Part shown: piece by piece, positions 9,330 to 18,332 of the stretch
How positions within the stretch are numbered: position 1 is the stretch's first letter
Layout: each line of letters begins with the position of its first letter
NCBI RefSeq assembly: GCF_000772965.1
Contig: NZ_JPVQ01000012.1
Span: 37,406 to 101,405, forward strand
Reading direction: 5' to 3'
DNA from: Ureibacillus massiliensis 4400831 = CIP 108448 = CCUG 49529
Lineage (GTDB): Bacteria > Bacillota > Bacilli > Bacillales_A > Planococcaceae
Length of the DNA: 64,000 nucleotides
The notes under the pieces: generated by a model
The model's input: only the letters and a program-made list of their open reading frames with translations
What the model was told of the DNA's origin: nothing
Databases searched by the model: none
Program-made: the position numbers and the translations under genes

Positions 9330-9356
9330 GGCTTAACCGGCAATGCTGGTTAAGCC
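9330..9356 (+). terminator. hairpin after the DUF4097 gene
   Basis: A 12-bp stem (GGCTTAACCGGC / GCTGGTTAAGCC) has a 3-base loop. The following tract (GTTCTTGTC) has few T residues, so termination may be moderate. Confidence 0.6.
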
Positions 9357-9457
9357 GTTCTTGTCATTCGTTTTAACAAATAGTTAATGATAATATATTA
9401 ATAGAGCAACATCTTTGTGGTTTGATGAAAGAATAAAGTGTAAAGGTGAGTTATTGA

Positions 9458-11827
9458 ATGAGTGATTTAACTGTAATAGACGTGAACAGGTGTTATAAAG
9501 AGGCAGAACAAAAGGCTTCCCAATACTTCTCCTTACTACAACATCAAATTCAACACCAGTCTTATATCCAATCTTTAACAGAAGACATTCGAATATGGAA
9601 AAAGTATCATGTACATACTTCGGTACTTTCTATTTTTTCAAGTAAAAATCAAAATAAACCGAATAGCACCGATTATCAGCAATATTTGAAATGGCTAGAT
9701 TATAAAGGAAAATTAAAGAGTTATTTAGAGCGTAGTGTATCTTATATATTTTTGCGTGATTTAGGAAAAACATTAGATAATTTACAATCACAAAAACGTA
9801 TTCATCATATCGTCGAAGACCTTATCGAACAAATAAAAAATCCAGAAAAAAAGCAAAATGGATTAACGGATCTATTTAATCTTTCAGGTATGTTCCGAAA
9901 AGCTCAAAAGGAGAAAATAGAAACAACAATTATATGGCTGTTTGAAAAGCTCCATGAAGTAGAAAAGAATTTGCCAGAAAAAATGGATGGACTTAATGCG
10001 AAAAGAAAACTGGTTAAAATAATCGCAGGAGTTTTAATGCATGTAAATGAGGAAACATATGAGTCTTTATCTGAAGGAGAACGTGTTAAGAGGCTTGAAG
10101 ATGCTATTCGTTTAGGGTATTCCTATGGATTAACCTACCCTTTCATCGATGATTTATTAGATTCGAACGTATTAAATTCAGATGAGAAGAAGCGATATTC
10201 AAAATTAATTGAAAGAACTCTTACGACTGGTGAAGTTCCTGATTTTGGCGTGTGGGAAGGTACAAATCAACGTCTCATGCAGTACATTCATTCAGAACTA
10301 AAAGAAGCTTTTATGTGCATAAAGCAATATCAAAAGGAGCCATCAAAATTTTTTGAGCAGGCTTATGTATTTTTTAAATCCCAGGAAATCGATCGAGAGA
10401 AAAGTTTATCAAATCCTAGTTATACAAATGAGGAATTATTTATCCCCATTATTTTAAAGTCTTCTTCATCTAGATTGATAGCGAGAACCATTGTAAATGT
10501 TGAAGAAGATGAAGGATTTGATCAACGAACATTCCTATATGGAATTTATAATCAACTTGCAGATGATTTTTCCGATTTGTTTCAAGATCAAAAGGACGGG
10601 GCAGTGACGCCTTATACTTATTATTTGAAATATTATAAGACTCGTAATGATTTATTTAACCCTTTTGAATTGTATTGGGTTGTTATAGAGAATTTAATTC
10701 AAAATGTTTATCACTCAGATTCAAAAACACGAGAAGTTATATTAGACCGAGCGATTAATGGACTAAAGCGATTCAAAGAAAAAGTTGGAAATGAAACCTA
10801 TCATCATGTAATGGATACTTTCAAACTAAGAAATAGACCACTTTATCAGCTGATCGATAAAATGGTAAAAAAGGCAGATGATGTTGATTTTTATGATAAG
10901 CTTCTTCGAGATCGAATGTTGGAAGTATTTAGAAAAGATAAGGAAGAGCAACAACAATTTATAAATACGATTGAAAATGTTCGAGCGTTAATCAATGAAA
11001 ATTTAACAATCGATTATAACAATCCTTTAGATAGCGAGCCTGTAATAGAAGCAGCAAATTATAGCTTAAAGGTCGGTGGGAAAAGATTGCGGCCAATCAT
11101 GACTTGGTTTATGGGAGTCAATGTTTATAATTTAAATGAAGCTGCGATTTTGCCTCTTTTAAAATCATTGGAGTATATGCATACCGCTTCTCTAATCTTT
11201 GATGACCTTCCTACACAGGATAACGCCTCAACACGTCGCGGAAATCCAACCGTACATGAAATCTATAATACGTCTATTGCAGAACTATCAGGTCTTTTCT
11301 TAACGCAGAAGGCTTTTGAAGAGCAGGCTTCAATGAACCATTTCGATGCTAAATCGGTTTTACGATTGATTCAGTATGCAGCACGAATGACTGCGGAAAT
11401 GTGTCAAGGGCAGGCGATGGACTTACAGTCGAAGGGTAAATCACTATCCTTAGAGGAATTAAATACGATTAGTTTTTATAAAACAGGTTTAGGGTTTGAA
11501 GCTTGCTTAGTTATGCCTGCAATTTTAGCTAATGCAAGTGAAGAAGAAAAAGACTCAATTAAAAAATTTGCACGTCACGCTGGTATTGCATTTCAAATAA
11601 AAGATGATTTATTAGATGTTATAGGGGATACAAAATTACTAGGTAAGAAGATTGGAAAGGATGTAGAAAACAATAATTCTACATTTGTATCCATACTAGG
11701 TATGGATGGAGCGAAAAAGGAAATGTGGAATCACTATTGCATTGCGATGGAATCTCTAGAAAACATTCCTCGCAACACAGCCTTCTTGAAGCATTTTTTA
11801 AACTATATTGTAAATAGAGAAAAATAA
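9458..11827 (+). CDS. two-domain isoprenoid synthase: DDxxD domain fused to a prenyl-diphosphate synthase
   Basis: A 789-residue protein, more than twice the usual 290-350 of a prenyl-diphosphate synthase. Residues about 500-789 form a complete trans-type synthase: GGKRLRP (540-546), the first Asp-rich motif DDLPTQD (582-588) with RRG behind it, and the second motif FQIKDDLLD (713-720). Such enzymes condense isopentenyl diphosphate with an allylic diphosphate. The N-terminal 500 residues are all helical by composition and carry their own YPFIDDLLD (228-235) and NQLADDFSDLFQD (365-377). These resemble the two metal-binding motifs of a class I isoprenoid synthase fold, so the first half may be a divergent terpene synthase or a decayed synthase domain. 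It is monocistronic. The chain length made and the function of the first half are unknown. Confidence 0.8.
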   Translation: MSDLTVIDVNRCYKEAEQKASQYFSLLQHQIQHQSYIQSLTEDIRIWKKYHVHTSVLSIFSSKNQNKPNSTDYQQYLKWLDYKGKLKSYLERSVSYIFLRDLGKTLDNLQSQKRIHHIVEDLIEQIKNPEKKQNGLTDLFNLSGMFRKAQKEKIETTIIWLFEKLHEVEKNLPEKMDGLNAKRKLVKIIAGVLMHVNEETYESLSEGERVKRLEDAIRLGYSYGLTYPFIDDLLDSNVLNSDEKKRYSKLIERTLTTGEVPDFGVWEGTNQRLMQYIHSELKEAFMCIKQYQKEPSKFFEQAYVFFKSQEIDREKSLSNPSYTNEELFIPIILKSSSSRLIARTIVNVEEDEGFDQRTFLYGIYNQLADDFSDLFQDQKDGAVTPYTYYLKYYKTRNDLFNPFELYWVVIENLIQNVYHSDSKTREVILDRAINGLKRFKEKVGNETYHHVMDTFKLRNRPLYQLIDKMVKKADDVDFYDKLLRDRMLEVFRKDKEEQQQFINTIENVRALINENLTIDYNNPLDSEPVIEAANYSLKVGGKRLRPIMTWFMGVNVYNLNEAAILPLLKSLEYMHTASLIFDDLPTQDNASTRRGNPTVHEIYNTSIAELSGLFLTQKAFEEQASMNHFDAKSVLRLIQYAARMTAEMCQGQAMDLQSKGKSLSLEELNTISFYKTGLGFEACLVMPAILANASEEEKDSIKKFARHAGIAFQIKDDLLDVIGDTKLLGKKIGKDVENNNSTFVSILGMDGAKKEMWNHYCIAMESLENIPRNTAFLKHFLNYIVNREK

Positions 11828-11829
11828 CA

Positions 11830-11870
11830 AAAGAGTATTTTCCAAGGATTCCCCTTGGAAAGTACTCTTT
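11830..11870. terminator. bidirectional terminator between convergent genes
   Basis: The stem AAAGAGTA..TTCCAAGG / CCTTGGAA..TACTCTTT has T-rich flanks on both strands. It serves the isoprenoid synthase gene and the EamA transporter gene, whose stop codon lies at its edge. Confidence 0.8.
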
Positions 11871-12789
11871 ATTTTGTGCTTGGTTCTATTTGTGGATTTT
11901 TTAATAGCCTTTGTTTTTTTCCAAAATAGTTAACGATTAATACACCTGTAATCGCAATGACTCCCCCAAGTATCGAAAGCATAGATGGTAAATCATTAAT
12001 CCAGACCCAAGCAACGATGATGGCAATTACAGGTTCTATGTAAAGTATGCTTGAAATCGAGCTAGCACTTGCTAAGGATAATGCGATCGACCATGTTAAA
12101 TAGGCAATAGAAGTTGGGAAAATACCGATAAAGATTGCAGTAAGGTTTGCTTCTAATGTAGCTGTTTGGATATCATTGAACAATCCTGGTACAAAATATA
12201 AAAAAGGAATTGTACCAATCCATGTAAAGTAAGCTGTTAACTCAATAGCGGAATATTTTTCAAACAATGGCTTTTGATAAACAAAGAATAGGGATGTTGC
12301 AATGGCAGCCATTAAGATTAATACTACTCCTGGTGAAAAGCCTAAACCATCTCCAGAGCCAATAGAGATAAGTAGAATCCCAATAAAACCAAAGCCAAGT
12401 CCCATCCAGCCAATTGTTCCAAGCCGTTCCTTTAAAATCCAAATAGCAAATAGTGTTGTGAAAATAGGGCTAGTTCCGATAATCAGTCCTGCGGTACCAG
12501 CGCTTACGGTTTCTTGACCAAAAGTAACACATAGATGATAACCACTTATACCTACAAGTGCAACAAAGGTTATTCTTAATAAATCTCTTTTTGTAGGTAA
12601 ACGGAACTTAATATTAGGTAAGAATGCAATAATCAAAAATATAATGGATGCTATCAGAAATCGAACTAAGATTAAATGTCCTGCTGAGTAGCCTCCTTGA
12701 AGGCTTACGCTAATGGCAGCAAAAGTTGAGCCCCAAATTAAGACGGTGATTAATGCTAGAATAATCGCTTTTGAATTCAATGGAACCAC
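11869..12789 (-). CDS. EamA/DMT-family transporter
   Basis: A 306-residue protein with about ten hydrophobic segments in two repeats of five, the pattern of the drug/metabolite transporter (EamA) family. It begins with the typical IILALITVLIWGSTFAAI and contains GLIIGTSPIFTTLFAIWILKERL and the matching second-half ILYIEPVIAIIVAWVW. Family members export amino acids, other metabolites or drugs. The substrate cannot be inferred. The gene has its own transcript, and a second, unrelated-context EamA protein lies at 39305. Confidence 0.85.
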   Translation of the reverse strand: MVPLNSKAIILALITVLIWGSTFAAISVSLQGGYSAGHLILVRFLIASIIFLIIAFLPNIKFRLPTKRDLLRITFVALVGISGYHLCVTFGQETVSAGTAGLIIGTSPIFTTLFAIWILKERLGTIGWMGLGFGFIGILLISIGSGDGLGFSPGVVLILMAAIATSLFFVYQKPLFEKYSAIELTAYFTWIGTIPFLYFVPGLFNDIQTATLEANLTAIFIGIFPTSIAYLTWSIALSLASASSISSILYIEPVIAIIVAWVWINDLPSMLSILGGVIAITGVLIVNYFGKKQRLLKNPQIEPSTK

Positions 12790-12868
12790 CTAACTTTCTC
12801 GTGTCAGAAATATCAGTCAATTAATCTTATATCTTAAAAATTCAATAATCAATACTATTTTTTCAACT

Positions 12869-12899
12869 AAAAAAGCACATTTGGTAACGTGCTTTTTTA
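12869..12899 (-). terminator. terminator of the DUF421 gene
   Basis: AAAAAAGCAC and GTGCTTTTTT form a hairpin 10 bases past the stop codon of the minus-strand DUF421 gene. Confidence 0.75.
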
Positions 12900-12908
12900 A
12901 AGAATTAT

Positions 12909-13502
12909 TTATTGTAAATGATTTGGATGCTTCATTTGTTTTTTCTGTGAATCAAGAGTTTCGGTAAAAATATTATTATTATTTAAAGGGTTTTCATTGA
13001 ATTTGCCATATTGAATAAGCTGTATCAAATTTTGAATATCTTCTTTCGTAGCAGGCTGTTTTTCCGGTTTTAATGTATAACCTAATTGACCACTAGTTTC
13101 AATTGTGGCATATTGAACATCATTTATTGAAATAATTCCTTCTTGACGCAATCTAGCTTCTAATTGATCAACAGGTAACCGTAGTTTGTGTAAATTTTTT
13201 TCATTTAAATGACCGTTTTCGATTACTGATATAGCTTTACCTGAAATTGCAGTTTCAGTAGCATTATTTTTTAATTGAATATACTCGGTTATTACTAAGC
13301 ATAAAACGAGGATAAATGCCACAATAAAAGTTGGAAACAAACCTCTCCCTGTTACTGGTTGAATTAACAATGAACCAATGGCGATCATAATAACGGTTTG
13401 AGGGATAGTCATTTGTGAAATCGATTTTCGTCCGCTTATTTTTAAAATAATAGTACCGATAGAAAATATCAAAATAGTTTCCCAAACTATTGTAAAATCC
13501 AT
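12909..13502 (-). CDS. DUF421 (YetF-like) membrane protein
   Basis: A 197-residue protein with three N-terminal hydrophobic segments (about residues 5-23, 33-50 and 57-75), followed by a cytosolic DUF421/YetF-type domain. Signatures are LKISGRKSISQMTIPQ near the start and the LRLPVDQLEARLRQEGI block around residue 108. B. subtilis has several such paralogues (YetF, YdfR, YkjA and others), some tied to sporulation or germination. The C-terminal tail is short and Asn-rich. It has AAGGAG before the ATG and its own terminator. No biochemical role is assigned. Confidence 0.8.
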   Translation of the reverse strand: MDFTIVWETILIFSIGTIILKISGRKSISQMTIPQTVIMIAIGSLLIQPVTGRGLFPTFIVAFILVLCLVITEYIQLKNNATETAISGKAISVIENGHLNEKNLHKLRLPVDQLEARLRQEGIISINDVQYATIETSGQLGYTLKPEKQPATKEDIQNLIQLIQYGKFNENPLNNNNIFTETLDSQKKQMKHPNHLQ

Positions 13503-13564
13503 AATTTTAACTCCTTATAAATAATTATTACTATTGTTTGTTGTTTAAATTTAAATATACTTAA

Positions 13565-13598
13565 TAAAAAAGCCCATCTTCATTAAAAAGATGGGTTT
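13565..13598 (-). terminator. terminator of the cotJ operon
   Basis: On the minus strand AAACCCATCTT and AAGATGGGC form a stem followed by TTTTTTATT, about ten bases past the cotJC stop codon. Confidence 0.85.
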
Positions 13599-13607
13599 AC
13601 GCATTAA

Positions 13608-14177
13608 TTAGAAAAATTTCTTTTTACCTTGTTCATCCTTTAAGATTTCGACAGCTTCTCTAAATCGAAGGGAATGTACAACTTCTCGTTCCCGTAAAAA
13701 TTTCAATGCGTCATTTACATCTGGATCGTCAGAAATGTCAATGATCCATTGATAAGTAGCACGGGCTTTCTCTTCTGCTGCAATGTCCTCATAAAGGTCA
13801 GCTATCGGGTCGCCTTTTGCTTGGATATAAGATGCAGTCCATGGAACACCAGCAGCATTATGATAAAATAACGCTCGATCATGGTTAACATAATGATCAC
13901 CTATACCTGCTGCTTTTAACTGATCTGGAGTAGCGTCTTTTGTCAGTTTATAAACCATTGTAGCAATCATTTCTAAGTGCGAGAATTCTTCCATGGCAAT
14001 ATCATTTAATAGACCAATAACCTTATCCGGAATCGTATAGCGCTGATTCATATAACGAAGAGCAGCTGCTAATTCACCGTCAGCTCCACCGTATTGTTCG
14101 ATTAAAAACTTAGCAAGCATAGGATTACACGTGCTTACTCTTACTGGATATTGAAGTTTTTTTTCGTAATAGAACAT
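13608..14177 (-). CDS. cotJC: spore coat protein CotJC, manganese-catalase-like
   Basis: A 189-residue protein equal in length to B. subtilis CotJC, a manganese-catalase-family protein laid down in the inner spore coat. It is a four-helix ferritin-like fold with the metal-ligand pattern ELAAALRYMNQRY, EEFSHLEMIATM and YEDIAAEEKARATYQWI. It ends with EREVVHSLRFREAVEIL. It is the last gene of cotJA-cotJB-cotJC, 27 bases after cotJB. Expression is expected in the mother cell under SigE, and a matching promoter is seen upstream of cotJA. Confidence 0.93.
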   Translation of the reverse strand: MFYYEKKLQYPVRVSTCNPMLAKFLIEQYGGADGELAAALRYMNQRYTIPDKVIGLLNDIAMEEFSHLEMIATMVYKLTKDATPDQLKAAGIGDHYVNHDRALFYHNAAGVPWTASYIQAKGDPIADLYEDIAAEEKARATYQWIIDISDDPDVNDALKFLREREVVHSLRFREAVEILKDEQGKKKFF

Positions 14178-14204
14178 TACTTATATACTCCCCTCACTTT
14201 TTCA

Positions 14205-14468
14205 TTAAACTTGCCAAGGCCATGGTGTATCATCTACATTCCAAGGGTAGCTGGAAAAGCTCTTGCCAAAATTCATAAGCGGACCAAATTTTTTCTCGAA
14301 TTCTACTTTAAGTCTCATACTTTGCTGAGCCGTTTCATTAAACTGTTTTATTGCCTCTAAATCATGGGGATGAGTATTTAAATAGAGATTTAATTCGACA
14401 AGGACAAAATCAATTGCTTGTAGCTCTTCCAGTAATTGATAGTACTCTTTAGGCATTTGTTTCGTCAC
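14205..14468 (-). CDS. cotJB: spore coat protein CotJB
   Basis: An 87-residue protein of the CotJB family, with the typical YYQLLEELQAIDFVLVELNLYLNTHP start and a C-terminal FGKSFSSYPWNVDDTPWPWQ segment rich in Trp and Pro. It is needed with CotJA and CotJC for their assembly into the inner spore coat. Its ATG overlaps the cotJA stop codon by 4 bases (ATGA), which points to translational coupling. Confidence 0.93.
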   Translation of the reverse strand: MTKQMPKEYYQLLEELQAIDFVLVELNLYLNTHPHDLEAIKQFNETAQQSMRLKVEFEKKFGPLMNFGKSFSSYPWNVDDTPWPWQV

Positions 14469-14686
14469 GGTTTTTCCACTCCTTTTTTCGGATCAGGATA
14501 CGGGCTATATAATTGAGGCCATAATGTACCGTGCATAAGGGCTTGTGCAGGTGGAAACTGTTCCATACCTGGTGGCTGGAAGTGAATGTAAAGCTGAGGG
14601 GGCGTTGAATAACTTTTAACAAGTATTGGTTTACAAGGATCAAAAGGACTTACAAAAGGTCTCCAGTATTTAAATTGCGTAAACAT
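14465..14686 (-). CDS. cotJA: spore coat-associated protein CotJA
   Basis: A 73-residue Pro/Phe-rich protein of the CotJA family (FVSPFDPCKPILVK, PPQLYIHFQPPGMEQF, LWPQLYSPYP). It is the first gene of the cotJ operon. GGGAGG lies just upstream of the ATG, and a SigE-like promoter lies 33-61 bases upstream. Confidence 0.92.
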   Translation of the reverse strand: MFTQFKYWRPFVSPFDPCKPILVKSYSTPPQLYIHFQPPGMEQFPPAQALMHGTLWPQLYSPYPDPKKGVEKP

Positions 14687-14718
14687 ATAATCCTCCCTTC
14701 ATTTATTGCGTCATCCAA

Positions 14719-14747
14719 TATATATGTCGAACGAAATCAGTATATTC
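14719..14747 (-). promoter_or_regulatory. cotJA: SigE-like promoter of the cotJ operon
   Basis: On the minus strand GAATATA and CATATATA are separated by exactly 14 bases. This fits the SigE consensus (kmATATT, 14 bases, CATACAhT). It ends 33 bases before the cotJA ATG, and cotJ is a known SigE operon in B. subtilis. Confidence 0.6.
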
Positions 14748-14893
14748 GACAAATACGGTTTCGGTTTCGAAAAATTTAGTAAAAAATTGAAATTTGTAGA
14801 TAGAAGGTAAAAAACATATTAAAAAAAGATCCCTAAAACCGCTATATATAGACAAAAATAAAAAATTATCAACAAGTAATTAGAAAATGAATT

Positions 14894-14923
14894 GGTATCA
14901 TAATCAGGCGAACTTCATAGTAT
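14894..14923 (+). promoter_or_regulatory. prkA: possible SigE promoter of prkA
   Basis: CATAGTAT (14916-14923) matches six of eight positions of the SigE -10 consensus. GGTATCAT lies 14 bases upstream as a weak -35. The -10 covers the first in-frame ATG of prkA (14922), which argues against that start codon. Confidence 0.35.
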
Positions 14924-14939
14924 GTTTATAAACCATGCC

Positions 14940-16856
14940 ATGAAGAATGGAGGGAAGATTATCGATATCTTAAATAAGGTACGGAATTTCCGTGAAGAAG
15001 AAAATAGGCTGAAATGGGAAGGGACCTTTGCAGAATATTTGGAGCTAGTTAAGGAAAAACCAGAAATTGCACAAACAGCTCACTCCCGCGTATACAATAT
15101 GATTAAAAGTGCTGGTGTAGAAGAAAAAAATGGACAAAAGAACTATAAGTTTTTCAATAAGGAAATGTTCGGTTTAGAATCTGCACTAGAACGCTTAGTT
15201 GAGGAGTATTTCCACCCGGCAGCAAGAAGGTTAGATGTAAGAAAACGCATTTTACTATTAATGGGTCCAGTGAGTGGTGGTAAATCAACAATTGTAACAA
15301 TGCTAAAAAGAGGTCTTGAACAATTTTCAAGGTCAGAAGAAGGCGCAGTTTATGCTATTAAAGGATGCCCGATGCATGAGGATCCACTACACCTCATACC
15401 GCATCATCTGCGAGAAGATTTCTATAAGGAATATGGAATTCGTATTGAAGGAAGTTTATCACCACTAAATACAATGCGTTTAGAGCAAGAATATGGTGGT
15501 CGCATTGAAGATGTCATGATTGAAAGGATATTCTTCTCGGAGGATAAGCGAGTCGGTATTGGTACATTTACTCCATCTGATCCGAAATCGCAGGATATCG
15601 CCGATTTAACAGGAAGCATTGACTTTTCAACAATTGCAGAGTATGGTTCAGAATCAGATCCACGTGCATATCGATTTGACGGGGAATTAAACAAAGCAAA
15701 TCGAGGTATGATGGAGTTCCAAGAAATGCTGAAATTGGACGAGAAATTTTTATGGCACTTATTATCATTAACGCAAGAAGGAAACTTTAAGGCTGGTCGC
15801 TTTGCACTAATATCGGCAGATGAACTTATTGTCGCTCATACGAACGAAACAGAATATCGCTCATTTATATCGAATAAAAAGAACGAGGCACTTCATTCTC
15901 GTATTATTGTAATTCCAATTCCATACAACCTAAAGGTCAGTGAGGAAGAAAGAATTTACGAGAAAATGATTCGTGAAAGTGATATAGCACATGTTCATAT
16001 TGCGCCCCATGCATTACGAGCCGCAGCAATTTTCTCGATATTAACTAGACTAGAAGTTCCGAAGAAACAGGGGATTGATCTACTGAAAAAAATGCGCTTA
16101 TATGATGGGGAAAATGTTGAAGGGTTTAATTCAGTGGATGTTGAGGAGTTAAAGAAAGAGTTCCCGAATGAAGGTATGCAAGGCATTGATCCTCGATATA
16201 TTATTAATCGAATCTCATCAGCTATTATACGTAAGGAAGTACCATCTATCAATGCTTTGGACGTATTACGTGCTTTAAAAGACGGTCTCGATCAGCATCC
16301 TTCTATAACACAAGAAGATCGAGAAAAGTATATGAATTATATTGCAGTCGCAAGAAGAGAGTATGATGAAATCGCGAAAAACGAAGTGCAAAAAGCATTT
16401 GTTTATTCTTATGAAGAATCAGCTAAACACTTATTAAACAATTATTTAGATAATGTTGAAGCCTTCTGTAATAAGAACAAACTTCGTGACCCATTAACTG
16501 GTGAAGAGATGAATCCAGATGAAAAATTAATGCGGTCCATTGAAGAGCAAATCGGCATTTCTGAAAATGCGAAAAAAGCCTTCCGTGAAGAAATATTAAT
16601 TCGTCTTTCAGCCTATGCAAGAAAGGGACAACGTTTTGATTATAATTCTCACGAGAGATTAAGAGAAGCGATTCAGAAGAAGCTATTTGCAGACTTAAAG
16701 GATATTGTGAAAATTACTACGTCATCTACTACTCCTGATGAATCACAATTGAAGAAAATCAATGAAGTAATTGCTACTCTTGTTGATGAATATGGTTATA
16801 ACACAACAAGTGCAAATGAGCTGCTAAGATATGTTGGTAGCCTTTTAAATCGATAA
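14940..16856 (+). CDS. prkA: PrkA AAA+ serine protein kinase
   Basis: A PrkA protein nearly colinear with the B. subtilis 631-residue form. It has an N-terminal AAA+ domain with Walker A GPVSGGKST and the PrkA C-terminal kinase-like domain. It acts early in sporulation in the mother cell and is reported as a kinase or AAA+ protease. The start is unclear. In-frame ATGs at 14922 and 14940 have no ribosome binding site. The strong GGAGGG at 14949-14954 points to a start near 14961, where the conserved N-terminus (DIL..REEE.RLKWEGTF) begins, but the codons there are ATT and ATC. The partner yhbH, adjacent in B. subtilis, is 6.6 kb away here. Confidence 0.92.
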   Translation: MKNGGKIIDILNKVRNFREEENRLKWEGTFAEYLELVKEKPEIAQTAHSRVYNMIKSAGVEEKNGQKNYKFFNKEMFGLESALERLVEEYFHPAARRLDVRKRILLLMGPVSGGKSTIVTMLKRGLEQFSRSEEGAVYAIKGCPMHEDPLHLIPHHLREDFYKEYGIRIEGSLSPLNTMRLEQEYGGRIEDVMIERIFFSEDKRVGIGTFTPSDPKSQDIADLTGSIDFSTIAEYGSESDPRAYRFDGELNKANRGMMEFQEMLKLDEKFLWHLLSLTQEGNFKAGRFALISADELIVAHTNETEYRSFISNKKNEALHSRIIVIPIPYNLKVSEEERIYEKMIRESDIAHVHIAPHALRAAAIFSILTRLEVPKKQGIDLLKKMRLYDGENVEGFNSVDVEELKKEFPNEGMQGIDPRYIINRISSAIIRKEVPSINALDVLRALKDGLDQHPSITQEDREKYMNYIAVARREYDEIAKNEVQKAFVYSYEESAKHLLNNYLDNVEAFCNKNKLRDPLTGEEMNPDEKLMRSIEEQIGISENAKKAFREEILIRLSAYARKGQRFDYNSHERLREAIQKKLFADLKDIVKITTSSTTPDESQLKKINEVIATLVDEYGYNTTSANELLRYVGSLLNR

Positions 16857-16896
16857 CAGTAATATATGAAACCATAATTTAAAAACATTCAAAAAG

Positions 16897-16938
16897 AGAG
16901 TGCCCTGTAAATTTTAGGGCACTCTTCCAATTTTTTAT
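16897..16938. terminator. bidirectional terminator of prkA and the sulfur operon
   Basis: A 10-bp stem (AGAGTGCCCT / AGGGCACTCT) has a T-rich tail on each strand. It lies between prkA and the convergent FMN reductase gene. Confidence 0.75.
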
Positions 16939-16992
16939 TATTAATTAACAAATGGAGAATTGTATTTTCACTTCTCGGACAGTCTAAACTAC

Positions 16993-17523
16993 CTACGCTC
17001 TAATAGCATCTAAAACAAATGCTTGCTTTAGAACGGTTTCTAAGCGTTTGATAACTTCATTTTCAACAATGAATACATCATCATCCTTTGTTACTTGTTT
17101 ATCAACAATATACACAGGATTTGTGATATGTGTTGCACCTAAAATTGAAACAACTGGTTTTAATGCATATTCAAGGGATAATAAATGTGCAATTGATCCG
17201 CCGATGGCTACTGGAATAACGGATTTATTTTCAAGCGCTTTTTGAGGTAGTAAGTCTAAAAATGTTTTTAGAATCCCAGAATAAGCCCCTTTAAATACAG
17301 GAGTTAGTAAAATAATAATATCTGCTTTCTCTACTCGTTTTATATTTTCAATAATGATATGACTTGTGAAGTTTGCTGTAATTAAATCTTGTGCAGGTAA
17401 TTGATGCACGATAATTTTTTCATAAGATACGTCATTTTCATTTAGAAGTTTTTCTATTTCAAGCTGAACGCCTGTCAGTCGAGAATTAACGCTATAACCA
17501 CCATTAATAATAATTGCCTTCAT
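16993..17523 (-). CDS. NAD(P)H-dependent FMN reductase, SsuE-like
   Basis: A 176-residue flavodoxin-fold reductase. KAIIINGGYSVNSR is the FMN-phosphate loop, and LLTPVFKGAYSGILKTFLDLLP is the conserved block of the SsuE/MsuE/YtrW group. These enzymes supply reduced FMN to two-component monooxygenases. Here it is the last gene of an operon holding two LLM monooxygenases, which makes that partnership likely. The ATG at 17523 is chosen because AAAGG lies 8 bases upstream. A GTG nine bases further out is the alternative. Confidence 0.85.
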   Translation of the reverse strand: MKAIIINGGYSVNSRLTGVQLEIEKLLNENDVSYEKIIVHQLPAQDLITANFTSHIIIENIKRVEKADIIILLTPVFKGAYSGILKTFLDLLPQKALENKSVIPVAIGGSIAHLLSLEYALKPVVSILGATHITNPVYIVDKQVTKDDDVFIVENEVIKRLETVLKQAFVLDAIRA

Positions 17524-17617
17524 GTTAATCACCTTTCCTACTTTATTCTAAACACTCATCTATAACACGGCTGGCTTGTATACATAAGCCCAAACCTATC
17601 AAATTATTAAACGCCTC

Positions 17618-18319
17618 TTAGCTTCTTGCAACGCCAGTATTACTGTAGGCGGTGATTTTTCGTTCTAACCTGTGAGCGGTAAATTCAATAATTACTGTAA
17701 TACCCCAGTAAATAATCCCTGCTGCGATGAATGATTCCAAAAATTTCAAATTGCTTGAAGCCACAATATTAGCAGTGCCTGTCAGCTCTTTTACTGAAAC
17801 GAGGAAGGCAATGGATGTAGCGTGTAAAAAAGCTATGAAAATATTCGTTAAGTTTGGTAGAGTAGCAGCGAATGCTTGTGGCAATACAATACGTCTTAAT
17901 GCTTCAAGAGATGTCATGCCAACAGAATACGCAGCATCGATTTGCCCTTTTGAAACACTCAATATTCCCGAACGAATAATTTCAGTTAGATAAGCACCTG
18001 CATTCAATGCAAGAGCGATAATAACGAACACTGCAATAGGAACAAAGTTTAATGAAATTCCAAAGATTGATTCGAATAAAATCGGTAGCCCAAAATAAAT
18101 AATCATAATATGAAGAATAACAGGTGTTCCCCGATAAAATGATACATAAAAGTTCGCAATAGGAGTCAGAATCTTAACAGGATTCATACGTAGGAACGCA
18201 ACGACAATGCCAATCAATAGACCGATTAAAATTGGTGTAAAGGCAATAACTAATGTTAGTGGTAGAGCTTTTATAATTTCTGTAAAAGCCGTCCATATAA
18301 ATGGAATATCTAGTTGCAT
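17618..18319 (-). CDS. amino-acid ABC transporter permease, YtmM-like
   Basis: A 233-residue polar amino-acid ABC permease with five hydrophobic segments. The EAA loop DAAYSVGMTSLEALRRIVLPQA would contact the ATPase. FYRGTPVILHIMIIYFGLP is typical of the HisM/GlnP group. It is 13 bases downstream of its partner permease, and the pair resembles B. subtilis YtmL-YtmM, which import cystine or related sulfur compounds. No ATPase gene is present in the operon. Confidence 0.85.
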   Translation of the reverse strand: MQLDIPFIWTAFTEIIKALPLTLVIAFTPILIGLLIGIVVAFLRMNPVKILTPIANFYVSFYRGTPVILHIMIIYFGLPILFESIFGISLNFVPIAVFVIIALALNAGAYLTEIIRSGILSVSKGQIDAAYSVGMTSLEALRRIVLPQAFAATLPNLTNIFIAFLHATSIAFLVSVKELTGTANIVASSNLKFLESFIAAGIIYWGITVIIEFTAHRLERKITAYSNTGVARS

Positions 18320-18332
18320 TATAAGTCCTCCT

